Positions 1 to 10,880 of a stretch of 64,000 nucleotides of DNA are shown piece after piece. The notes beneath the pieces are model-generated. The model did no database searches and was not told the DNA's origin. It saw nothing but the letters and a program-made list of their open reading frames with translations. Positions within the stretch are counted from its first letter, which is position 1. Each line of letters begins with the position of its first letter. This stretch comes from Fasciolopsis buskii (taxonomy: Eukaryota; Platyhelminthes; Trematoda; Plagiorchiida; Fasciolidae): contig LUCM01006187.1 of the NCBI GenBank assembly GCA_008360955.1, forward strand, positions 132,512 through 196,511. Direction: 5' to 3'. The translations under genes were made by a program, and so were the position numbers.

Positions 1-1595
1 GTGAATTCTATGATTAAAGATTGTGGTGTAGTTCATAAACCACGGCGGGACGACCGTCTTCAAAACCCTCAAAATAAAGGAAAACTCATGAAGCTTAAGG
101 TTAACCCGGAAATCGGATGACGCTTAATTAAAATGAGTCATGGAAACTTTAGCGTTTCCATGGTATCTCCAAGCTTTTTACTTTGTGCCTGCTACGTCGC
201 CTGAATCACAGATAAACCCGAACTACTAAGCTCCGACGTGACAAACTGGGCGCTGTTAACGAACGGACACCAGGGGCGTGTGAGGCCGCTTCCACAGTTG
301 ATTAGTGAAAGCGCAAACAGATTAGAATGTGTCATTCGGCTGCTCCTACTTTTTTTATTAGATATGAACAATAGTAAATTTGGGCTTTTCCTCGGTGAAC
401 TCCCGCATTGAACAAAGTCTCGTCCGCGTTTGTGAGGATTCATTGGTAGATATAGGCTAAATTTCTTGGATCAGGACATCGGTATTAGTGCAGTATTTGG
501 TTAGAAAAGCCCGAAGGAGGCAGTGCTGGAACGTTGCTTGACCATATATTCTGACGGAATACCCGTGTTTTTGACACCTGGAGAATATTACGACAAAAAT
601 TTCGGGTCATTTCATGCGAAACCCAATAAACAGTCTGTGCAAATCCTCCCTTTTCCTAAGCAGATCTTGGCGTTAGGCATTTCTCAAACAGAAGATCTTA
701 TTTATTGTGAATGATATAATATTAATAACACAGCGTTGTTGGTAGATGTAATGCGCCAACGTTTCGACTACCGTGGGTAGTCTTTCTCAAGGCAAGTTTT
801 ACAAGATCTTATTACTGAGCTTGTGTGTGCGACAAGTGCGCGAAGTCAACGATCGAGTTTTCAGACTCTTCCTTCCTTCCTTGCTAGCCATCTTTTTTCA
901 GCATATTACTAAGTCGCTTGTTTACTAATTAGCTGCTTACCTATTTGTGACTCAGTTCATACCTCTGCTAATTTTAGCATCAATTAGCGGACAACTTACC
1001 AAAGCTTACATAGATTCATTAAAATACCGTAAGCAAAATATCTGAAAGACGAAAAATATAAGTAAAACCCAAGCAAATCAAGTTCGACATGCAGCTACCA
1101 CTAGTAAACAGTATGCAAGGTGTTGGTAAACTGGTGCGCCCCCGCTTGTGTCGGTCTTCCCGTTTGCCTCTGTCTCTTTTCTCTGTCTACCTCTCTTTAT
1201 GTCTCTTTATTCACTTGCCTGTCTGTCCACAGGTCTGCTTGTTTTGCCTGCATAAGTACCTGTCTGTGTGAGTTAAGTAGAGTGTGGTCGTTTTTAGTAA
1301 ACCCTGAAATTTATCTCTGTGGAATGACGCAAATAAAATCTGTGAAAATCAAGTATGGAAAATTCTCATAACACGTGTCCTGGCAGTTCCAGTGTTAGAG
1401 TTTGTTTCATACAATGCTTTACCATAAATTGTGTTCTCTATTTATTTCCCCCAATACCAGTATTTCAATGAGCCATATGGATCACACAATCATATTTCCG
1501 CTTAGTTTTAACGTACCTGAGTGTTTTCGTAAAATAATTATGCACTCCTGTTTCCCTTTCCATTCCAATTTCGCGGTCACAATTATTGGCTTTAG
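1..1595. other. no recognised gene; upstream flank or intron
   Basis: I see no family motif here. A pyrimidine-rich stretch rich in CTGT/TCTC lies at about 1140-1265. An open frame at 523-714 (+) follows a cag that could be a splice acceptor and ends at a TGA, but its translation matches nothing I know and is within chance length. If the exon at 1596 is real, part of this stretch is its upstream intron. Confidence 0.4.
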
Positions 1596-1819
1596 AGCAT
1601 CACGAGAGAAAAGCACAACCGCTTATCTTGGATTTGACTTCAATCAGTGGTATCACTTGTGCAGATGAGGAACAGACCACCATTCTCAGCGAGTGGTCAT
1701 TGGAAAGTGGTGTAAAACGGCTACTGTACGAAAAAGAAGAGAAAACCAATGGTCATGTAATTTGCGTGAACGAACAGTATACCGAAGGCTGCACTGAGGA
1801 TATCTCCAAAATGATTGAA
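1596..1819 (+). CDS. internal exon of an unrecognised host gene
   Basis: The segment has a pyrimidine-rich acceptor ending in gctttag and a strong donor, GAA|gtgagt. It begins with the last two bases of a split codon and ends on a codon boundary, which matches the phase-0 start of the exon at 4812. It encodes about 74 residues. A hydrophobic strand (LILDLTSISGI) is followed by an acidic, helix-like stretch (ADEEQTTILSEWSLESG), then KRLLYEKEEKTNG and a Cys-containing region ending DISKMIE. The strand-then-helix order is loosely like a STAS domain, but the usual Asp after the strand is missing, so I do not assign a function. The first coding exons are not identifiable upstream and may lie outside the window. 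Confidence 0.45.
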
Positions 1820-4811
1820 GTGAGTTGCCTCTGCCTTCTTCGTGAACTGATCTGCCGAATAGTACACCTTCTAAGGAATTGATAAATCAAATCCGCTACC
1901 ATTACTTCGTGCGTAAGGGTTTCAGGTCTACTCAAATGTCCTGAGAAAGTGATGGAATATTTTTCATCACTTTATCATCTCATCCGACTGGTTTTATGTC
2001 TCTCTTCAGAAGGAATGCTGGTCAGCTGAGTTAATTCGGGAAAACGATATTTTTTCTTCCACTGTTCATTCTTATATGTGGTTACAGTGGACTCCGAACT
2101 CACTTCTGACCGGATACTAAAGAATCGGTAGCAAGAGTTTTGTGAGCATCATCGTACATTTCAGTACGGATTGGCAGGTTTGATTTTCCAAACCGAACCT
2201 TTTGCTAAACATCGGAACCGCAATCCGAATGGCCCAATAACGAAAATAGCTTTTTATCTTTTATCTTTTACTTCCTTTTAATAATGAAACAACATTGTAC
2301 ATCAATTTTCAGGAAGCGGGCCGCGGCCAGCACAGGGTTATCAAGTGGGGAAGTTGACCGCCCGAAGGGATAATTACGATTGCAGCGCAATATTCCATCG
2401 ACTATCTTGAAGGCCGTATAGAGGCGTAATTCCGTTATCATCACTTCTATTGAGGGGTATGATAAAAAAAGTCATTAAGATCGTGTTCTCCGCCGTACTC
2501 AAACCTCAATCTCCTCTTTATTTTCATTACTTGTCTTATATTACCCATGATTAATGAGCACACAGACGATTTCTTCATCATTGTTGCGACAGGGCGTGTA
2601 CAAGCATGCCCTGACGTTAATTGCGCAGTCTGGTTTGAGTTCTAGGTGTTTCGCATTATGTGCGCATTTCGACTCAAAAGCAATCCAAAGACGTGGCGGT
2701 GGTTGCATACTCATTCATTTTCCCGGGGCATTCGGGCTCCAGTTCACCCTCATTCACTGTTGATTATTTTAAAATGCACACCTGTACCAACGATGATGCA
2801 TTTGAGCATGAATCTCGAATCTCCGGAAGCTAAGCGCACATTGATGTAGTTGAATTTATCCAAACTTGTTAAGTTTTGCGTGTGCTATTCCAACCCAAAC
2901 ATAGATACTATGCACGCGCTTTAGTATCACGTGTACGAAATGGAGCGGGGGAAGATTTTTGAGATTTCGTCTAACAATCATTAACTACCTCGCGGAATGG
3001 TGGTTAGTTGAACGTTGATGTTGTTTGCGAAATCATTTTAAAATCACGTGATACCATGTAATTCTGTAAACTACCAAGTAGCAGAGCTCTGTATGACTGC
3101 TTGTAGTGCATTCGCATCAAACAGAGAAACCGTTCATGGATTATAGATGGGCCATCTGCTAAGCTAGGGTACATGGGCTGCAAAACCCAGTGACCGATAA
3201 GCGCCCCATATATTATGATGTTGATGTTCGATTAACCATTGGAAGCCTGCCAGGTTGGCCGAATCACTAAGACGTTTGATTCAAATTAGTTCATTCTGGC
3301 TTCGCTCTCTAGGTCTGGTACTGGGGATATGCACACAGCAAGAATGGAGCAAGTGTATATTGCTTCCATGATGTCTTGATGAAAAATTTGAAATTGAGGC
3401 TATTTGATGAATCACTTGAAAAATAGATTTGTCATTACAGAATGTTGCAGCATGTACACGCGCACTCGTGCACTTAGTCAAGCGTGATTGGTCATCGTTC
3501 TCATCGCTGTACTCCATGGCACGCACAGCCCTCACTTGCTTTGCTCCAGACTCTGGGACTCACATGGGTGTTCAGCATCCCATGGACTTGTTTGCCTATC
3601 CGACTTGTATTGTGTTTGCGGGTAAACCTGCTTTATTGGCAAATTTCTTTTGCGACGACAAACTTGGCTTATCCGCTCAGATAACGTGTTCGACTATCAT
3701 GTAGGCACTGATGCTTATAATGGTATGTTTCTCTCTGTCTCCCGTATTTCTAGATTCTTGCACTCTATACTAGCGAACGACGTACCTTTTAAATTCCTTC
3801 TTAGGTGACATACCGTTTTGACTCCTCCCAAGATGCGTCTACTAATTGGTAGATTATAATGGTAATTCTGATTACTCAATAATCGCAATGAAAATTGAGG
3901 TATCAGTCATTTTACAAGCACCACATATGACTGCAATGGGAAATGCGTGCCCCACAGTCGATAGGGCCCGCTAAACAGGCAACTTGGATCGTCGGAGGAT
4001 CACATGAGGTTTCGATAAGTCAGGTGTGGCAAAGAGCCAAGTGCCAACGAATTGCTGTCTACTACCAAAGTGACCAGTGGATCTAGGATTCGGACATCTG
4101 GTGATAGACGTGTAATCAACTTATTTATCGCTGATCAACTTCCGGCATAAATGAAAAGTACAATTCAAGGAAAACAGTTGAATAAACCATCTGGGGAGAA
4201 GTTTAAACCAAATCTTCCCACTAGCTTTTACTCTCTGGTGCTACTTCTTCCACTTAGTCTTGCCTTTATTTTCACGTTGGAAAGGTGAAATTAGGAATTC
4301 TTTTCTCGGCCTAACCCGGTTAGCTTGGGATATCGAAATCTTCTGCAACTTCGAATGATTATGAATCTCAGTGGGACTTACTTCGCTCCTAGGAAAAGAC
4401 GTAGCTTTACAACGAAGCGAACCGGCGCTGATCTGACGTTGACGGGGCCTTCAAGTTAGCTCCAAAACGTCGCTTGACTCAGCATGATTAGCACAAATTA
4501 CACTGAATTTTGGTGATAATTAGTTTGAATTTTTCAAATCGCCTTATTACACGCAGCTCGGCCTTAGTGAACTCAAAAATAGATATTGGCCATAGTTCAT
4601 GTTGGTGATGATACCACCTCGATTGGTAAAGAAACTTTTGCGATCTAATTGTCAAGCTCAGCAAACAAACCCTCAGGAGGAAACGTTAACCAGACATTTG
4701 ATCGGATTATGCAAACGTGCATGGTTTTTGTTGGAGTGGCAATTGTTCCACGTTTTTATTGATTAGCCTAATGCTTTACCACGTCTTACTTTTTGTTTAC
4801 TTGTCACCCAG
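1820..4811 (+). other. probable 3-kb intron
   Basis: The sequence between the two compatible exons starts gtgagt and ends in a pyrimidine tract plus cccag (about 4785-4811). Several open frames occur inside (for example 3429-3704 and 3281-3535 on opposite strands), but none has paired splice borders or a family motif. An additional small exon inside cannot be excluded. Confidence 0.4.
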
Positions 4812-4934
4812 GAGACTGAAGAAACATACGTCAAATTCTCCGAGGATGTTGAACAACTAACTGACGCCGGTGCAGCTCCGAGTACTAGTTACGTCGATTG
4901 GGAGGAGGTAGACGAACTAATCAAGGGTCATTGA
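4812..4934 (+). CDS. terminal exon of the same unrecognised gene
   Basis: After an acceptor with a clear pyrimidine tract (ctttttgtttacttgtcacccag), 40 codons run in phase 0 to a TGA at 4932-4934. The product is a very acidic tail: it starts ETEETYVKFSEDVEQL, passes through a small Ala/Ser/Pro linker and ends DWEEVDELIKGH. Such acidic C-termini are common in cytosolic regions and do not identify a family. An ATTAAA at 5046-5051, about 110 bases after the stop, could be a polyadenylation signal. The call rests on splice borders, matching phase and composition. A transcript spanning 1819 to 4812 would settle it. Confidence 0.45.
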   Translation, partial: ETEETYVKFSEDVEQLTDAGAAPSTSYVDWEEVDELIKGH

Positions 4935-7012
4935 GCTCCCCGAGTGGACTTTGAATTAACCAATTCATTCCCTCCGCCGAGAAACATATGGTTAATTACG
5001 GCGTTCTTAATCTTTGTTTGAGTTCAACTTGTGGCTTTTTAAGCTATTAAATTCGCTTTATTATTTGATTATGCTTTATTCATTCTTTTTAATTTATCAG
5101 GTCTACTGACTACCGTACATTTTGAAATAAGAAGTGAGAAACATCAAAGAAAATCTTTCCGTTAAGCCGTCGACAGCGACAAAAAGAGTGTTGTTAGGAA
5201 AATACGAAAATAATATTGATTTCCTTTCCGGAACGATTGGGGAGGCGTTGGTGGAGGTACACATCACAACGGGAATCAGTTAAAGTTTTTACTGTATTCT
5301 ACCTGGTAATACAAGTGGGATAATTTGCTGCGCAAGAGTAGTGGATGTTCACAATTGGTCGTAGATAGTATGGCTGCATTGCTATGCATTGTTCAGTAGT
5401 TCTACGCAGCACCTGCGTTAGATTTTTTCAAAAAGCTAACCCGGAGCTTCGATTAAATTTGGGACCCCAGAAACTTGGTACCGTGTGCTGCTTCGTGTGC
5501 TATTCCACAGCATGTGACGGTGCCCAGGCATGAGGTGAATGCACCCCACAAATCCATTTTCGCTTCAGTTATTTTGCGGTGACCCGGTCTACTATTCATA
5601 TGTTTTCCTTGCAACCTGTGTGATGAAACAGTGCAACTGAAACACTCAGCTACTATCGACCAATGAGGTGACAAACCGACTTTGGCAACGCGCTTGCGTA
5701 TGGATGCGTTTTCATCCCATTTAAGGAAGATAGAATGAGTGTAGCCTTCATGCGGGAAGTCCCGAACTTCCTCTGCCAATATTCAAGAAACATTTTTGAG
5801 GAAGAAGATACACGCTACGGATTCAAAAAGTCTGAAGTTCCACCGGTCAGATTAGTGGGCGTATTATAATAACCGTCTTGTTTTCCAACCCCGTTATCAG
5901 TGTGTGCATTCTGCATGGCTTTATTCCTCCAAAATCTGGTCCATGACCAATCCAACACATCCGGGACGGATGCCGAACTGCCGGACACTAATTCGATTCA
6001 ATAAACCTAGACCGCAATAAGCACAGACAATAGAACATGAGCTACCGTGGAAATGTGTGTGTATTGTAACGGCAACTAGGAGAATCACTATAAGTCAATT
6101 TAAACAAGTTATCAAGGAATTCAGCAATGACTGCTTGGTATGCTCGCATCTGATCTCTTCGGGGATAAAAAGAAAGTTTCATGGATAACGGTCATCCAAA
6201 CTTTTCGATGAAGTTTCAGTCTCGTCACAAAAATTAACCCTTATTGAAATACCTAAGGGAATTCACCACTGGGCCAAATTACCTAAATGTGCCCAAAGTT
6301 CGGTTTTGAAAGTCCTTAAACATGCCGAAACTTTGTACCCAAAATTTCCTGGATGGGCATGCTCCGGTTCCCGTTCCCCTTAATTTGCACAAGCACCAAG
6401 TAATCTCGGTCTTTGTCAGCCATCAATAATTCAGCTATTAAGGCAGTTGAGAGTGCAGTTATAAACACTGGAATTAGTTAGTAGTTTCCAAATGACTCGT
6501 CTCGGAGTATCGGCACTCAAACAGACGTGAGTAAACAGACGTCTCACTCTTGTTAGGAATAATCAGTGGTGCGAACCAATCATACCACAACTGGGTCTCT
6601 GCACCAAGATGAACGACCGTGAATCGTGTGTCCTAACTATTACGTAAACTGGGCAGGCTTGCAATGGTTCGTCGAACATCAGTGCCATGTGATGTAGCGT
6701 CTAATATCGGATTCTGCACTTCAAACGTTGCTCACCCTCACCAGGCCATCCATCTCCGCGCGATGAATATCTTTTCAGCAGAATTGGAATGCACAGCTGG
6801 ATAGAACTTTTCTTCTTGTTAGTTTGCAGCGGTGGAGCATCTATGTGATGAATGTTCATGAACAAGTTATGTTTCCTGAATATCAGCAGACACGGCGACC
6901 GTTCCTAGAAGGAGTTTGCACAACGCTCCAACCAGCAGAGTAATGATATTGGGGCCTTGCAGTATAGAGTCTTTAAATGCTGACACTCCGCATTTAGTCA
7001 CGCAGTCAAACA
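4935..7012. other. no recognised gene
   Basis: After the probable 3' UTR I find nothing assignable. A 108-codon open frame on the minus strand (5453-5779) has no motif or splice context and is about the longest length expected by chance. The stretch ends at the 3' tail of the RTE-like element. Confidence 0.4.
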
Positions 7013-7068
7013 CATCATCATCATCGTTCAGCGTTAAACAGCGAGGCAAGCCTCACTGACCACCGCCA

Positions 7069-8375
7069 TTTCCCCAGAGTTACAAGTTCCCATAAAAAGA
7101 GTGAATACCCAAGGGAACAGGGAGTGGACCTACACAGGCGGGAAAATATAGGAGTGCGCTGTTGCCGACACATAAAACACAGTCTAACTTTACAAACGCA
7201 CTCTTTCAACCATTGTGGTTCGAAAGAAAATGATCTTGAGAAAATGATCGCTACTGTTCACGGTTCATTGCCATATACTTCAAAGTCTCCAGCCAGCTAG
7301 TTGACGAGTCTGTCGGACCCCAACCACGAAGACGTGAGGCACCTGATTTACCTAAGTTCGCTGTACATTTTCTCATTCCGTGTTGCTGCATTATTTGTTG
7401 ACCTGCGGGCGGTTTCTTCCATTCCCTGGGAAGAACACAAAATAGGGCACAACACGGTAGACGAGTGTTCGCCATATGCAACACGTGACCCAACCAGCGC
7501 AGTCTACTAAGTTTCATAAGCCGAAACAAGGTGTTCTGAGAGGCGGCACTTGGTTATAGATTCATCAGCTCCACAATGCTCGCCCGGTCACTCCATCCAA
7601 TCCTAGTCATACTACATAGATATCGATCGTCGAAAACCTCCAACCGATGAACATCTCCCACACGTATACTCCATGTCTCGCAACCGTACAACAGAACCGA
7701 GCGCACTGCGGCACAGTATACACGATCTTTCAACTTCAGTGAAATATCAGGCCGTTGCCAAAAGTGCTTCAGTCCAGCGTAAGCTGTCCGAGCCTTGGAT
7801 ATATACGCATATTTACCTTCACTTCCGAGCTAGCATCGTTCGACACGCAGCTACCAAGTTAGTTGAAACGGCCCACAATCGTGACTTCCTCTCTACTGAG
7901 CACCAAGTTCGGCGCTGCTGTCGTCCAGTCCTGCAACAGCACTTTGCACTATGAAGGTGCAAAGCACATGCCAAAGCGAGCGACCGATCGCGAGAGTTTT
8001 CCTAGTGCCCGTCGTGCATGGTCCGCCGACTCAAAAAGGCATACAACATCATCTGCGTAGTCTGGGTTACATAGCTTCCCTTCATTTTCCATTTCTATTC
8101 CTACATCCTCGTGACCTCCTCAAGCATCTTCTATCACCTAGTCCATGACGAAGTTGAACAGGAATGGAGAGATTAGACACCCTTATCGAACACCACTTGT
8201 TGTTTTGAATGAACTCGATAGTTCACCGTATGCTCTCACGAGAACACAAGTACGCGAGTACAATGCTCGCAATAGGTTCATGAACGTCTCTGGCATACCA
8301 CTCCGGTGGAGAGCCCTGAGTACCACTGCCCGATCTACTGAGTACCTTTCAGATCGAGAGAGACTATGGTCGTAG
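7069..8375. repeat. tandem duplicate, copy A (1307 bp)
   Basis: This block starts tttccccagagttacaagttccc and matches 8377-9683 at a constant offset of 1308. Over nearly its whole length the two copies look identical by eye. The exception is about 33 bases near 7400-7435, where I count nine substitutions. Copy A abuts the element's true 3' end on its left and the single N on its right. Confidence 0.95.
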
Positions 8376-8376
8376 N
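8376..8376. other. ambiguous base N at the junction of the duplicated copies
   Basis: This is the only non-ACGT base seen. It sits exactly between copy A and copy B, where the continuing element has a G (position 9684 after copy B). A lone N exactly at a repeat junction suggests a contig join or gap-filling step. Confidence 0.95.
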
Positions 8377-9683
8377 TTTCCCCAGAGTTACAAGTTCCCA
8401 TAAAAAGAGTGAATACCCAAGGGAACAGGGAGTGGACCTACACAGGCGGGAAAATATAGGAGTGCGCTGTTGCCGACACATAAAACACAGTCTAACTTTA
8501 CAAACGCACTCTTTCAACCATTGTGGTTCGAAAGAAAATGATCTTGAGAAAATGATCGCTACTGTTCACGGTTCATTGCCATATACTTCAAAGTCTCCAG
8601 CCAGCTAGTTGACGAGTCTGTCGGACCCCAACCACGAAGACGTGAGGCACCTGATTTACCTAAGTTCGCTGTACATTTTCTCATTCCGTGTTGCTGCATT
8701 ATTTGTTGAGCTGTAGGAGGCTTCTTCCATTCCTAGAGAGGAACACAAAATAGGGCACAACACGGTAGACGAGTGTTCGCCATATGCAACACGTGACCCA
8801 ACCAGCGCAGTCTACTAAGTTTCATAAGCCGAAACAAGGTGTTCTGAGAGGCGGCACTTGGTTATAGATTCATCAGCTCCACAATGCTCGCCCGGTCACT
8901 CCATCCAATCCTAGTCATACTACATAGATATCGATCGTCGAAAACCTCCAACCGATGAACATCTCCCACACGTATACTCCATGTCTCGCAACCGTACAAC
9001 AGAACCGAGCGCACTGCGGCACAGTATACACGATCTTTCAACTTCAGTGAAATATCAGGCCGTTGCCAAAAGTGCTTCAGTCCAGCGTAAGCTGTCCGAG
9101 CCTTGGATATATACGCATATTTACCTTCACTTCCGAGCTAGCATCGTTCGACACGCAGCTACCAAGTTAGTTGAAACGGCCCACAATCGTGACTTCCTCT
9201 CTACTGAGCACCAAGTTCGGCGCTGCTGTCGTCCAGTCCTGCAACAGCACTTTGCACTATGAAGGTGCAAAGCACATGCCAAAGCGAGCGACCGATCGCG
9301 AGAGTTTTCCTAGTGCCCGTCGTGCATGGTCCGCCGACTCAAAAAGGCATACAACATCATCTGCGTAGTCTGGGTTACATAGCTTCCCTTCATTTTCCAT
9401 TTCTATTCCTACATCCTCGTGACCTCCTCAAGCATCTTCTATCACCTAGTCCATGACGAAGTTGAACAGGAATGGAGAGATTAGACACCCTTATCGAACA
9501 CCACTTGTTGTTTTGAATGAACTCGATAGTTCACCGTATGCTCTCACGAGAACACAAGTACGCGAGTACAATGCTCGCAATAGGTTCATGAACGTCTCTG
9601 GCATACCACTCCGGTGGAGAGCCCTGAGTACCACTGCCCGATCTACTGAGTACCTTTCAGATCGAGAGAGACTATGGTCGTAG
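8377..9683. repeat. tandem duplicate, copy B (1307 bp)
   Basis: This is the second copy of 7069-8375. Its right edge continues smoothly into the rest of the RTE-like reverse transcriptase (gacggtggtgtgttgcgc), so copy B is in its natural place relative to upstream element sequence. Copy A is in its natural place relative to the 3' tail. One of the two is surplus. The divergent patch is near 8708-8743. Confidence 0.95.
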
Positions 9684-10063
9684 GACGGTGGTGTGTTGCG
9701 CATTTCCTGTATCTGTCGGAGAGTGAATATCTGCTCGATGCAACCTCGACCTGGCCGACGTCAGGCCTGTTGTTCGCGGATGTTGCTCTCGCGAATCGGT
9801 GTCAAACGGCGCAGCATTATCGAAGCTAACACCTTAGTTACTATCGAAATTAAACTAACCCCACGATGTTTACTGCAGTCACTCCGTGTGCCTCTCTTGA
9901 CGATGGGTACAATCGATGACTCACTCCACGATAACGGACTACGTTCCTCGTTCCAGATATCATGAACCAGGGAGATAAGTGATTTCATCAGAGCTTCTCC
10001 ATTCAGTTTGAAAAGAACTGGCGGAAGGTCTTCGGGACCGGCTGCTTTTTCCCGCTTCCGAAG

Positions 10064-10864
10064 TCAAATATTCGATTCCACTTGAAATTCCGTTGGTGGG
10101 TAAATAGACACCTCCCATGGGTTTGCAGCTACAGACCTAGGCCTAAATACATTGGCGTGTGGCCGGATAAACTGATCCTTGAAGTGCTCAGCACAACGGC
10201 CCACCCTTTGTTGTCTGCCATGGATGAGCTCTCCATTCCTATCGCACACGATTTCACTAACCAAATTTGGCCGTCCACCGCCGTCGCGTATAAGCTTAAG
10301 CAGTCTTTGAATCTTACCTGAAGCGGCCGCTGCTTCAATCTCTTCGGCTACCTTAACCCACCAGTTTTCGCGGTCGTTCTTGAAGCTTGTTGTCAACTAA
10401 CGCTGCAACTGTCGATGCATCTTATTCACCTCCTTGCAGTGAGGGAGCTGGCGTTTTTGGTCCATTAGACCCAGCGACCCTTGCAAGATCCAGTATCTTT
10501 GATGAACGCTAGATCTAGAACCACAGGTGAAATCTGGTGCCAAATGCATTGCCTGCTTAATTTGACCCCACTGCTCGTCGCAGTTCTTAATTCCTCGAGC
10601 AGTTTCTGCTCATAGCTGCTGCGGACAGCCTAATGAGACAGTCGTTCGACAGCCAGTCGGGTTTGTGGCCTGCATCGATAGCCGTTGAGCTGTAGTAAAA
10701 ATCGCATTAAAACTAACGTATAGTCCGAATCGACGCCATGTCGCTGTGCGACGCGAACTGTGTCCTAAGTTTGTGCTAGATAGGAATAAGTTATTGTCCT
10801 CACCGAATTGGAGAAGTCTTTCCCCGTTACCTGTACGGCTGAGCAGGTGAGGCGCACCGCCCAC
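10064..10864 (-). pseudogene. endonuclease C-terminal part and linker of the RTE-like element
   Basis: Minus-strand frame 10610-10864 reads NGERLLQFGEDNNLFLSSTN followed by RRTATWR. This is the pattern of the LINE endonuclease region between the catalytic core and the final SDH motif. A frame at 10064-10396 continues with the charged linker (DRENWWVKVAEEIEAAA, then RLLKLIRDGGGRPN, then DRNGELI and CAEHFKDQF) that precedes reverse transcriptase in this clade. The two frames are separated by stops and at least one frameshift. Confidence 0.75.
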
Positions 10865-10880
10865 TTAAAACGGCTGGCGA

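Larger units (their letters stand above)
7251..9988 (-). pseudogene. reverse transcriptase of the RTE-like element, carrying an internal duplication
   Basis: On the minus strand the RT fingers begin near 9988 (IWNEERSPLSWSESSIVPI, then the KHRGVSLISIVTKVLASIML motif). They continue to the palm region near 9703-9491 (YSVDRAVVLRALHRSGMPE; SSSFKTTSGVRQG) and a segment like FNFVMDE near 9460. The sequence then jumps through the duplicated block before reaching the C-terminal LRWLGHV motif at 7251-7529. Because of the duplication, palm and C-terminal segments occur twice in tandem, which no functional RT has. Multiple stops are present in both copies. Confidence 0.8.
7013..10880 (-). mobile_element. 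RTE-like non-LTR retrotransposon, 5'-truncated and decayed
   Basis: Read on the minus strand, a LINE polyprotein can be followed in the expected order through many frameshifts. The order is the end of the AP endonuclease domain, a linker, reverse transcriptase, the C-terminal LRWLGHVLHMAN motif, a short 3' UTR, and a (GAT)n tail at 7013-7025. RTE-clade elements typically end in short tandem repeats rather than poly(A), which supports the clade call. The 5' part of the endonuclease is missing beyond about 10880. The element is longer than it should be because 1307 bp of its RT/3' portion is present twice (7069-8375 and 8377-9683). It cannot encode a working enzyme. A second fragment of the same family lies at 17701-18137. 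Confidence 0.85.

Noticed and set aside
1596..1819. STAS-domain (sulfate transporter) assignment
   Set aside because: Only the first strand fits; the family's conserved Asp and following helix pattern are not convincing.
1586..1882. Reading the exon at 1596 as an intact ORF starting at TTG 1586 and running to 1882
   Set aside because: The frame crosses a strong gtgagt donor at 1820 and a clear acceptor at 1591-1595, so exon borders explain it better.
5453..5779. 108-codon minus-strand frame
   Set aside because: No motif, no splice borders, and within the length expected by chance in 64 kb of this composition.
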